NCBI GenBank assembly: GCA_002452615.1
Contig: DKES01000003.1
Coordinates: forward strand, 1-11,941
Source of the DNA: Patescibacteria group bacterium UBA6816
GTDB taxonomy: Bacteria > Patescibacteriota > Patescibacteriia > UBA2591 > UBA6264
Length of the DNA: 11,941 nt
Reading direction: 5' to 3'
Shown: positions 1 to 4,930 of the stretch, in pieces
How positions within the stretch are numbered: the first letter of the stretch is position 1
Layout of the letters: each line of letters starts with the position of its first letter
Made by a program: the position numbers and the translations under genes
The notes under the pieces: generated by a model
Seen by the model: the letters and a program-made list of their open reading frames with translations, nothing else
Databases searched by the model: none
What the model was told of the DNA's origin: nothing

Positions 1-69
1 AGCAACTGTTTGTTTTTTTATAACAGGATGATTTTTTATTTTTGAAACAAATTTTTTAATTTTTGTCAT
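1..69 (-). CDS. 5' end of an unrecognised gene, cut by the left edge
   Basis: Reading leftwards from an ATG at 69-67, an open frame of 23 codons reaches the edge of the window without a stop (begins MTKIKKFVSKIKNHPV, then lysine-rich). The N-terminus is strongly basic and I do not recognise the family. A 12-codon mini-ORF (104-66, starting MKIAPLL) ends in TGA overlapping this ATG as ATGA, which could be a translationally coupled leader or chance. A weak promoter may lie upstream on the minus strand (TTTACA at 166-161, an A/T-rich -10 near 142-137). No Shine-Dalgarno is visible. The gene call depends on sequence outside the window. Confidence 0.35.
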   Translation of the reverse strand, partial: MTKIKKFVSKIKNHPVIKKQTVA

Positions 70-176
70 TTTTTAAATTCTTTAAGCAAAGGTGCAATTT
101 TCATGAAGTTTGGTCGGGCAGCTGCGACACAGATAATTTTTATTTTTTTGCTTTTTAAAATGTAAACATAAAACAT

Positions 177-220
177 ATTGGTGTGGGGTACACCCCCACT
201 ACCAATAGATTGGTGTGGGG
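177..220. repeat. hairpin plus direct repeat upstream of the nuclease gene
   Basis: ATTGGTGTGGGG occurs at 177-188 and again at 209-220. Between them, CCCCACTACCAAT (194-206) is the reverse complement of the first copy with one bulged base, so 177-206 can fold into a 12-bp stem with a 5-base loop. The core TGGGGTACACCCCCA (184-198) has the length and arms of the TGGGGTCAGACCCCA palindrome found 3' of this gene, differing only in the centre. No T-run follows on either strand, so it is not an obvious terminator. It ends 6 bases before the -35 box of the nuclease promoter and could be an operator or a decayed palindromic repeat. Confidence 0.6.
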
Positions 221-226
221 ATGAAT

Positions 227-254
227 TTGACTTAATAAAATAGTATATTATGAT
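227..254 (+). promoter_or_regulatory. promoter of the nuclease gene, apparently leaderless
   Basis: TTGACT (227-232), a 16-base spacer and TATGAT (249-254) form a good sigma-70-type promoter. The expected +1, seven bases after the -10 box, is position 261, the A of the ATG. There is no Shine-Dalgarno sequence, so a leaderless transcript is the simplest reading. Confidence 0.55.
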
Positions 255-260
255 AAAAGC

Positions 261-1097
261 ATGAAAAGGTTAAAGTTAACAGACCTTAGGGTGATACTTT
301 TATCCGGAATTGTTTTGGTCGGGTCTATTTTAGCTGGTTTGGTTTTGAGCGGCATTAGTCCGGAAAAAACAAGGAAAGTTTTAGCTGGTATTCTTATTGG
401 TTTAATTTCTTTGTTCGGCGTTAGCGGTTTAATGGAATCTGAGGAAACAAAGTCAATCTCTGATAATCTTTATTTTGTTAATGAAGTTATTGATGGAGAT
501 ACTATTAAAATAGATGGAAACATGAAGGTTCGTCTTATTGGTATTGATGCGCCAGAAAGTAATGAATGTTATTATGAAGAGTCAAGAGACGAACTTGTGA
601 GATTAGTTCAAGGAAAGTATGTAAGACTGGAAAAAGACACTGATAGTATTGACGGACTTGGTCGGTTATTGCGTTATGTATATTTCCCTGGTAAGGATTT
701 AGAAGAAGACGACATATTTGTAAATGAACATCTTTTGCGTCAAGGATATGCGCAAACATTTTTTCAAGCATCCAATAAGCGATATAATATGCTTTTTGTC
801 AAGGCGCGAGAAGAAGCATTAATTCAGAGAAGGGGATTATGGAGTGATGAATGTGATTATTTGGAGGAATTTGAAGAAGAGCATAAGTTAACGCGAGAGA
901 TAAATGAACCTCCTTCTGACCCAAATTGTCTTATTAAGGGAAATATTTCTAGTCGAGGAGCAGGCAAGTTATATTTTCCACCCGGTTGTAGCAGTTATAA
1001 TCAGATAAAAATAGATCCAAGTAAAGGAGAACAATATTTTTGTACTGAAGAAGAGGCGATTGCGGCTGGATTTAAAAAATCAGGCAATTGTCCTTAA
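261..1097 (+). CDS. membrane-anchored thermonuclease (SNase-like) with C-terminal cysteine domain
   Basis: A 278-residue staphylococcal-nuclease-family protein that should cleave DNA or RNA phosphodiester bonds using Ca2+. Seen: basic N-terminus, two hydrophobic segments (about 11-31 and 40-58), then the SNase fold at 70-196. Catalytic positions are intact: VIDGDT with D78/D80, R91 and E99 in VRLIGIDAPES (the Arg35/Glu43 equivalents), R135 in GLGR (Arg87), and the closing GLWS at 192-195. An acidic linker (197-218) leads to a C-terminal module with CLIKGNIS (223-230), PPGC (240-243), FCTEEEAIAAGF (260-271) and a final Cys277; this cysteine module often follows bacterial SNase domains (I believe it is the so-called sunset domain, recalled rather than checked). 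It is probably membrane-held; with two helices the side of the nuclease domain is uncertain. It stands alone with its own promoter. Nutritional scavenging of nucleic acids is inference. Confidence 0.9.
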   Translation: MKRLKLTDLRVILLSGIVLVGSILAGLVLSGISPEKTRKVLAGILIGLISLFGVSGLMESEETKSISDNLYFVNEVIDGDTIKIDGNMKVRLIGIDAPESNECYYEESRDELVRLVQGKYVRLEKDTDSIDGLGRLLRYVYFPGKDLEEDDIFVNEHLLRQGYAQTFFQASNKRYNMLFVKAREEALIQRRGLWSDECDYLEEFEEEHKLTREINEPPSDPNCLIKGNISSRGAGKLYFPPGCSSYNQIKIDPSKGEQYFCTEEEAIAAGFKKSGNCP

Positions 1098-1110
1098 TGG
1101 ATATTTTTAA

Positions 1111-1214
1111 TTTGGGGTCAGACCCCAAAATTCTCTCACTGAAAATTCGCTCCCAGAGCGACTTTCAAAGCCAATTTTTCAAATATTGAATTTATATCAT
1201 GGGGTCAGACCCCA
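1111..1214. repeat. palindrome-bounded intergenic repeat, copy 1
   Basis: The palindrome TGGGGTCAGACCCCA lies at 1113-1127 (extended to TTT...AAA, 1111-1129) and again at 1200-1214, bounding a core of about 72 bases. The core contains a small hairpin, TCGCTC(CCA)GAGCGA at 1147-1161, and TTCAA(ATA)TTGAA near its right end. Positions 1111-1193 match 11859-11941 at 82 of 83 bases (1142 A versus 11890 G). It begins 14 bases after the nuclease stop codon. There is no reading frame of note inside. A non-autonomous, hairpin-type mobile repeat (REP/MITE-like, possibly mobilised by a Y1 tyrosine transposase encoded elsewhere) is the likeliest explanation, but no transposase is in the window. Confidence 0.85.
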
Positions 1215-1222
1215 CATCTGAG

Positions 1223-1251
1223 AGTTTGGAAGCCGAGCTTCCAAACTTTTT
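1223..1251 (+). terminator. rho-independent terminator after the nuclease gene
   Basis: AGTTTGGAAGC (1223-1233), loop CGA and GCTTCCAAACT (1237-1247) form a perfect 11-bp stem followed by TTTTT (1247-1251). It would end plus-strand transcription from the nuclease gene after the repeat. It may also stop minus-strand readthrough from the 1264-1509 gene, although there is no T-run in that direction. Confidence 0.75.
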
Positions 1252-1263
1252 ACTAAAAAAAAG

Positions 1264-1509
1264 TTACCAATCCTTGATAGCTTTTTTTGTTTTTTCTTTA
1301 AGTTTTTGATAAAAGCGGGTCCCGGTTTTTTCAGTTTCTGGGGAAATTAATCTTAAAATTTCTTTACCTAAAATTCTGTATTGCCCGCCAATTTTATTAG
1401 CCCGAATAATTCCTTTTTTTAACCAGCGTTTAATAGTGCTTTCACTGATTTTTAAAAATTCTCGGGTTTCGCGGGTATTATAAACTTTATAAGGTTTTAT
1501 TTCCTTCAT
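1264..1509 (-). CDS. small helix-turn-helix (excisionase/MerR-like) DNA-binding protein
   Basis: An 81-residue basic protein. Residues 10-55 fit the HTH_17/excisionase-type winged helix: an entry strand with YNTRETREFLKIS (10-22), recognition segment STIKRWLKKG (24-33), then the wing IRANKIGGQYRI (35-46) and helix GKEILRLI (48-55). The IGGQYRI wing is a hallmark of this family. The C-terminal tail (56-81) is lysine-rich and has no recognised domain. It should bind DNA as a small transcriptional regulator or recombination directionality factor. There is no integrase, plasmid gene or transposase beside it, so a phage-type excisionase role is unsupported. It has its own promoter with a duplicated GGTGTCA element that may be its binding site. 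No Shine-Dalgarno is present. Confidence 0.8.
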   Translation of the reverse strand: MKEIKPYKVYNTRETREFLKISESTIKRWLKKGIIRANKIGGQYRILGKEILRLISPETEKTGTRFYQKLKEKTKKAIKDW

Positions 1510-1538
1510 GTGATGGCATTATTTTTTTATTTATTTTA

Positions 1539-1575
1539 ATTATGCGCGTATTTTCAAAGGTGTCAACAGGTGTCA
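1539..1575 (-). promoter_or_regulatory. promoter and direct-repeat operator of the small HTH gene
   Basis: On the minus strand TTGACA (1566-1561), a 16-base spacer and CATAAT (1544-1539) form a promoter with a predicted start near 1532 and a leader of about 23 bases. GGTGTCA occurs twice in direct orientation (1559-1565 and 1569-1575), offset by 10 bases or one helical turn, with one copy overlapping the -35 box. This would suit binding by a MerR/excisionase-like protein, perhaps as autoregulation. Confidence 0.55.
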
Positions 1576-1601
1576 GGGGCTAATTGTGGAAAACTTTAAA
1601 T

Positions 1602-1630
1602 AAAAAAACCAAGCACTAGTCTTGGTTTTT
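1602..1630 (-). terminator. terminator of the sugar nucleotidyltransferase gene
   Basis: AAAAACCAAG (1604-1613), a 7-base loop and CTTGGTTTTT (1621-1630) form a 10-bp stem. On the minus strand it is followed by a 7-base T-run and begins 13 bases after the stop codon at 1644. The A/T-rich ends also make it usable on the plus strand. Confidence 0.75.
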
Positions 1631-1643
1631 AAAAGGTCTAAAA

Positions 1644-2357
1644 TTATTTTTTAAATTTCCATTCTCGTTCAGCTTGAGCATATCTTTCCGGGGTCCCAGT
1701 ATCAAACCATTGGCCAGAATCATAATAACCAAATAGTTTTTTTCCAGGAATTAAAGGAGGGAAAACATCTTTTTCTATCATGGCAAATTCCTTGTTTTTA
1801 ACTAAATCAAAGACGGCTGGTTCTAAAATATAATAACCAGCATTAATTAAATGAGAGGGAGCTTGAGTTGGGTCAGGTTTTTCCACAAAATCAATAATTT
1901 GTTCTCCTTTTAACTTAACCACTCCAAATTGAGAGGTATCTTCAATCTCAGTAAGAGCCAAAGTAGCTGTGGCCTTGTTTTTTTGATGGGTTTGATAGAA
2001 TTTTTCTAAATCAAGGTTAAAAAGATTATCCCCATTAACCATTAAAAAGGTTTCTTTAAATTTAGGTAAAAGAATTAAGGGTCCGGCGGTTCCTTTAAGT
2101 TCTTTTTCCCAACAATAAGTTATTTTAACGCCAAATTTTTTTCCATCTTTAAAATGATTTTTAATTTTTTCGGCTTGATAACCAACACTAAAAACAATTT
2201 CTTGGATTTGATATTTTTTTAAAATATCTAAAACCAATTCTACCAAGGTGCGACCTTGGATTGGGATTAAGGGTTTGGGAATATCTAAAGAAAGGGGAGC
2301 TAATCGAGTCCCTTTTCCTCCCGCTAAGATAATGGCTTTTTTAATTGGAAAATTCAT
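1644..2357 (-). CDS. sugar-1-phosphate nucleotidyltransferase (NDP-sugar pyrophosphorylase)
   Basis: A 237-residue enzyme of the RmlA/ManC/HddC-like nucleotidyltransferase family, which joins an NTP and a sugar 1-phosphate to make an NDP-sugar and pyrophosphate for surface glycans. Seen: the nucleotide-binding signature LAGGKGTRL (11-19), PKP with K28, GTAG (89-92), the metal-binding VNGD (107-110), FVEKP (157-161), INAGYYI (171-177) and WFDTGTPERY (217-226). The length is that of the catalytic domain alone, without the left-handed beta-helix of GlmU or the ManC C-terminal domain. The sugar and base cannot be decided from sequence; mannose-1-phosphate guanylyltransferase, glucose-1-phosphate thymidylyltransferase and heptose guanylyltransferase are all possible. 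It is transcribed alone from a strong promoter through a leader hairpin. The O-antigen-ligase-like gene at 8630 is a possible pathway partner. Confidence 0.9.
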   Translation of the reverse strand: MNFPIKKAIILAGGKGTRLAPLSLDIPKPLIPIQGRTLVELVLDILKKYQIQEIVFSVGYQAEKIKNHFKDGKKFGVKITYCWEKELKGTAGPLILLPKFKETFLMVNGDNLFNLDLEKFYQTHQKNKATATLALTEIEDTSQFGVVKLKGEQIIDFVEKPDPTQAPSHLINAGYYILEPAVFDLVKNKEFAMIEKDVFPPLIPGKKLFGYYDSGQWFDTGTPERYAQAEREWKFKK

Positions 2358-2368
2358 AAATTATGGAT

Positions 2369-2396
2369 AAAAAAGTTGGAGATTAAGTCCTCCAAC
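2369..2396 (-). terminator. terminator-like hairpin in the leader of the nucleotidyltransferase gene (possible attenuator)
   Basis: On the minus strand GTTGGAG (2396-2390), an 8-base loop and CTCCAAC (2381-2375) are followed directly by TTTTTT (2374-2369). It lies between the predicted transcription start (about 2409) and the ATG at 2357, so it could prematurely terminate the gene's own transcript. No alternative anti-terminator or recognisable riboswitch is evident. A terminator inherited from a lost upstream gene is another explanation. Confidence 0.5.
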
Positions 2397-2415
2397 CCTT
2401 TTATCTTTTAAAAAT

Positions 2416-2444
2416 ATTTTAGCTAGTTAATTTTCTTTTGTCAA
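2416..2444 (-). promoter_or_regulatory. promoter of the nucleotidyltransferase gene
   Basis: TTGACA (2444-2439), a 17-base spacer and TAAAAT (2421-2416) on the minus strand give a near-consensus promoter. The predicted start is near 2409, with a leader of about 50 bases containing the hairpin at 2369-2396. Confidence 0.65.
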
Positions 2445-2452
2445 GATGGTTT

Positions 2453-2479
2453 TTCCCCGTAAAAAACGGGGAATTTTTT
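2453..2479 (+). terminator. terminator hairpin upstream of AbiE module A
   Basis: TTCCCCGT (2453-2460), an AAAAA loop and ACGGGGAA (2466-2473) form an 8-bp stem followed by TTTTTT (2474-2479). No plus-strand gene lies close upstream, so it would insulate the toxin-antitoxin operon from antisense readthrough. Its layout closely matches the terminator at 4004-4035 at the other end of module A. Confidence 0.7.
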
Positions 2480-2486
2480 ATCCACA
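2478..2486 (+). promoter_or_regulatory. DnaA-box-like 9-mer
   Basis: TTATCCACA matches the classical DnaA box TTWTNCACA. Related TTTTCCACA 9-mers on the minus strand lie at 1593-1585 and 5588-5580, also just upstream of promoters. No cluster, AT-rich unwinding tract or dnaA/dnaN gene is present, so this is not an origin. The functional meaning is uncertain. Confidence 0.3.
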
Positions 2487-2494
2487 GTATTTAA

Positions 2495-2549
2495 TTGTTT
2501 TTATTTGAGAATATGTTAATATAATTCTGTATTATGTTAAAAATAACAT
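2495..2549 (+). promoter_or_regulatory. promoter and palindromic operator of AbiE module A
   Basis: A perfect TATAAT (2520-2525) has a weak TTGTTT 19 bases upstream (2495-2500); an alternative pair is TTGAGA (2505-2510) with TATTAT (2530-2535). ATGTTA occurs at 2513-2518 and 2534-2539, 21 bases or two helical turns apart, and the second copy pairs with TAACAT (2544-2549) across an AAAA loop. The inverted repeat sits at the predicted transcription start. AbiEi-type antitoxins are known to repress their own promoters through inverted repeats, so this is the likely autoregulatory operator. Confidence 0.55.
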
Positions 2550-2567
2550 GTTTTAGAAACAGATTTT

Positions 2568-3182
2568 ATGAAATTTATAGAATTTAAAAATAATTTAAAG
2601 GATTTTTTAATTTTTTCTTTAAATGATATTCGGAAAATTGAAGCAAATTTTGACTTAAGGCGACTAAGCGAATGGATGGACAAGGGTTATATAAAAATGG
2701 TTAGGCGGGGTTATTATGTGTTCTCTGACTTAGATATAAATGAACCAATTTTATTTTTAATTGCTAATAAAATTTATTCACCTTCTTATGTTTCTTTAGA
2801 GATGGCTCTTTCTTATTATAATTTAATTCCTGAATCTGTTTATAGTATAACCTCTGTTACTACTCAAAAAACAAATAGCTTTGAAACAGATATTGGAAAA
2901 TTTGTTTATCAACACCTTAAGCCAAATTTAATGTTTGGATATAAATTAGTTAAATATGGCAATCACAGTTTTAAGTTCGCTGAGATAGAAAAATTATTAC
3001 TTGATTATTTTTATTTAAATTCTCAATTAAAGACAAAAGATGATTTTTTTGAGATGCGGTTTAATGAAAAAGAATTTAAAGATAAGGTAAATAAAAAAAC
3101 ACTATTATATTATTTAGAGAAGTTTAATAATAAAAGTCTAGAAAAAAGAGTAGAAAAATTTTTAAAATTTATTAACCTATGA
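2568..3182 (+). CDS. AbiEi-like antitoxin/autorepressor, module A
   Basis: A 204-residue protein of the AbiEi-like (type IV toxin-antitoxin) antitoxin family. In studied members it neutralises the AbiEii toxin without a stable protein complex and represses its own operon. Residues 16-52 look like the N-terminal winged helix (FSLNDIRKIE, then MVRRGYYVF as the wing). Family landmarks follow: YSPSYVSLEMALSYYNLIPE (70-89), SITSVTTQK (93-101) and FAEIEKLLLDYFYL (137-150). It is followed by the toxin gene with an ATGA overlap, the usual antitoxin-first order that implies translational coupling. Base composition is very AT-rich compared with ileS. The start fits the promoter and operator just upstream, and no Shine-Dalgarno is visible. 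Role in phage defence or element maintenance is inferred from the family. Confidence 0.85.
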   Translation: MKFIEFKNNLKDFLIFSLNDIRKIEANFDLRRLSEWMDKGYIKMVRRGYYVFSDLDINEPILFLIANKIYSPSYVSLEMALSYYNLIPESVYSITSVTTQKTNSFETDIGKFVYQHLKPNLMFGYKLVKYGNHSFKFAEIEKLLLDYFYLNSQLKTKDDFFEMRFNEKEFKDKVNKKTLLYYLEKFNNKSLEKRVEKFLKFINL

Positions 3183-3955
3183 TTAGTTTAAAAGAAATAG
3201 AACAAAATTATCCAGAAAATTTGCGTATATTTAAAAAGAGTCTTTTACGTGAATATTTACAATACAGAATTTTAGAAATTATTTTTAATTCTAAATTAAG
3301 TTATAAATTATCTTTTATTGGTGGAACAGCCCTGAGAATAGTTTATGGAAATAGCCGTTTTTCAGAAGATTTAGATTTTGATAATTTTAACTTAACAAAA
3401 AACGAATTTTCTTTATTAACAGAGGAAATTAAAAAGGAACTCCAAAAAGAGGGTTATTTAGTAGAATCTCGTATTGTTTTTAAAGATGCTTATCGTTGTT
3501 ATATAAAAATTTCTCAAATATTATTTAATAACAAAATTTCTAATTTAAAAGACGAAAAAATTTTAGTTCAAGTTGATATCGCCCCGCATAATTTTAACTA
3601 TAAACCGGACAAAAAGATATTAAATAAATTTGAAATTTTTACACAAATTAATGTGACCCCAATAGATATTTTGTTGTCACAAAAAATTTATGCAATTTTA
3701 AACAGAAAGAGAGGGAAGGGAAGAGATTATTTCGATGTAATATTTTTACTTCAAAAAACAAAACCCAATTATAAATATTTAAAAGAAAAAAAATCTATTA
3801 ATAATGGAAAGGAGCTAAAAAGAAGTTTAGTTTCAAATTTAAAGAATGTTAATCTTAATGTTCTTGCTGATGATGTTAAACCATTTTTATTTAATCCCTC
3901 TGATGTTAAAAAAATAAAGCTATTTGGTGAATATATTAAACAAATTGAATTATAA
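3179..3955 (+). CDS. AbiEii-like nucleotidyltransferase toxin, module A
   Basis: A 258-residue toxin of the AbiEii/AbiGii (DUF1814-type) nucleotidyltransferase family in the DNA polymerase beta-like superfamily. Relatives transfer nucleotides to targets, including tRNA 3' ends in the mycobacterial MenT toxins, and arrest growth. Seen: GGTALR (48-53) and SRFSEDLDF (59-67), giving metal ligands D64 and D66; the third acidic position D133 in LVQVDIAP; and the downstream motif with K169 and RKRGKGRDYFD (176-186). All motifs look intact, so the toxin is probably active. Its start codon overlaps the antitoxin stop by 4 bases, and a strong terminator follows 49 bases after its stop. The actual target, whether GTP, tRNA or other, cannot be read from sequence. 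Confidence 0.88.
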   Translation: MISLKEIEQNYPENLRIFKKSLLREYLQYRILEIIFNSKLSYKLSFIGGTALRIVYGNSRFSEDLDFDNFNLTKNEFSLLTEEIKKELQKEGYLVESRIVFKDAYRCYIKISQILFNNKISNLKDEKILVQVDIAPHNFNYKPDKKILNKFEIFTQINVTPIDILLSQKIYAILNRKRGKGRDYFDVIFLLQKTKPNYKYLKEKKSINNGKELKRSLVSNLKNVNLNVLADDVKPFLFNPSDVKKIKLFGEYIKQIEL

Positions 3956-4003
3956 AGAGATATTGTGAATAGTAATGTTTTAATTAGCTTACAATGTTAA
4001 ACC

Positions 4004-4035
4004 AATTCCCCTCTAAAAAAGAGGGGAATTTTTTT
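4004..4035 (+). terminator. terminator of AbiE module A
   Basis: AATTCCCCTCT (4004-4014), an AAAAA loop and AGAGGGGAATT (4020-4030) form an 11-bp perfect stem followed by a T-run to 4035. It ends plus-strand transcription before it runs into the convergent module B. Confidence 0.85.
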
Positions 4036-4085
4036 ATGGAAAAAATTAGAAAATTTTATATTTCCTAAATCAAACTTATATTTTT

Positions 4086-4130
4086 AATACAAATTATTAT
4101 CTAAATATATTTTATCGGATAATTTGTATT
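4086..4130. repeat. inverted repeat between the two convergent toxin genes
   Basis: AATACAAATTAT (4086-4097) and ATAATTTGTATT (4119-4130) are perfect 12-base reverse complements separated by 21 bases. It lies 30 bases beyond the end of the module B toxin and could form its transcript end, although no good T-run follows on the minus strand. A protein site or decayed element end is also possible. Confidence 0.6.
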
Positions 4131-4159
4131 TGTTAAATAATTTTTTCACAATAAAGCTT

Positions 4160-4930
4160 TTAAAAATTAAGTTTTTGTTCAAGATATTTTTTAAGATAGT
4201 CAAATAATTTTCCTAATCCATTTCTTTCGTTTACAGGGATAAAAGGACGAATATCTAGTACAAAATCCTTTTTTGAGAAGTTTTTAATTCTTTTTAAAAC
4301 ATCGTCTTTATTTAACTCTAGATTATAATACTTTAGCTTTTTATTTATTAATTTTTTGTCTAGCTCAATGTTTTGATTTAAAAGATACCAAATATCGTAA
4401 AAATCTCTTCCTTTTGTTTTTTTTCTAGTTAAGAGTGCTCTAATTTTTTCTGCTAAAATTTCTTTTTTTGATAGATGATAAATATAAGAGGTAAACAGGA
4501 CGGGATAATCTGTATTAATAATTGATTTTTGAGGGTCTATTACTTTTTCTCTAAATGAAAAATCAAGACGAACAAATATTTTATTAGAAAAGAGGGGAGA
4601 ATTGTTTTTTAATAAAAAAGTTTTGCCGACCAGCGTTTTTTTAGGCTTAAAGGTGACCGCCTCTTTTTTTTCTATTTTTTTAAAAAGAGCTAATATGAAT
4701 TTATCAAATTCTTTTTCTTTTATCTCAACAGTAAAATCAAGGTCCTCTGAAAAACGAGGGGAATTATAAATTAAGCGGAGAGAGGTTCCTCCTTTAAAAA
4801 ATATTTTTTCACTAGTTTTTTCTGAATACAATTCATTTAAGAAAAATAATTGTAAATATTCCCTTAAAACTACTGATTCATTAATTTGATATTTTTTTGA
4901 TAAAAAGTGTATTTGTTCTTCAGTGATCAT
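4160..4930 (-). CDS. AbiEii-like nucleotidyltransferase toxin, module B
   Basis: A 256-residue AbiEii/AbiGii-family nucleotidyltransferase, clearly related to the toxin of module A but well diverged. Seen: FFKGGTSLRLIY (44-55) and SPRFSEDLDF (57-66) with metal ligands D63 and D65, the later acidic position D123 in VRLDFS, and the helix motif KEILAEKIRALLTRK (156-170) followed by KGRDFYD (173-179). All signature residues are kept, so it is probably functional. The start overlaps the antitoxin stop as ATGA on the minus strand (4927-4930). It is transcribed towards module A, leaving a gap of about 200 bases between the two toxin stop codons. As for module A, nucleotide transfer to RNA or another target is inferred from the family. 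Confidence 0.88.
   Translation of the reverse strand: MITEEQIHFLSKKYQINESVVLREYLQLFFLNELYSEKTSEKIFFKGGTSLRLIYNSPRFSEDLDFTVEIKEKEFDKFILALFKKIEKKEAVTFKPKKTLVGKTFLLKNNSPLFSNKIFVRLDFSFREKVIDPQKSIINTDYPVLFTSYIYHLSKKEILAEKIRALLTRKKTKGRDFYDIWYLLNQNIELDKKLINKKLKYYNLELNKDDVLKRIKNFSKKDFVLDIRPFIPVNERNGLGKLFDYLKKYLEQKLNF

Noticed and set aside
100..135. tRNA or small RNA gene suggested by a locally GC-richer stretch
   Set aside because: No cloverleaf, no T-loop GTTCRA and no CCA end can be found, and the GC-richer stretch is too short.
535..771. 78-codon open frame on the minus strand
   Set aside because: It lies wholly inside the nuclease domain on the opposite strand, has no promoter or recognisable family, and the plus-strand frame carries all catalytic motifs.
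1111..1214. CRISPR-like array because of repeated palindromes
   Set aside because: There are only two palindromes per unit, no regular spacers and no cas genes; the internal core is itself conserved between copies.
1878..1886. Another TTTTCCACA match
   Set aside because: It lies inside the nucleotidyltransferase coding region over conserved FVEKP codons, so it is explained by protein coding.
2478..2486. Replication origin suggested by the DnaA-box match
   Set aside because: Single box at this site, no dnaA, dnaN or clustered boxes nearby; the other matches are kilobases away.
3176..3185. TGA read as glycine, fusing antitoxin and toxin into one protein
   Set aside because: The ATGA overlap occurs at both AbiE junctions and is the usual stop/start coupling for these operons. 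The toxin begins at the overlapping ATG, so the standard bacterial code fits.
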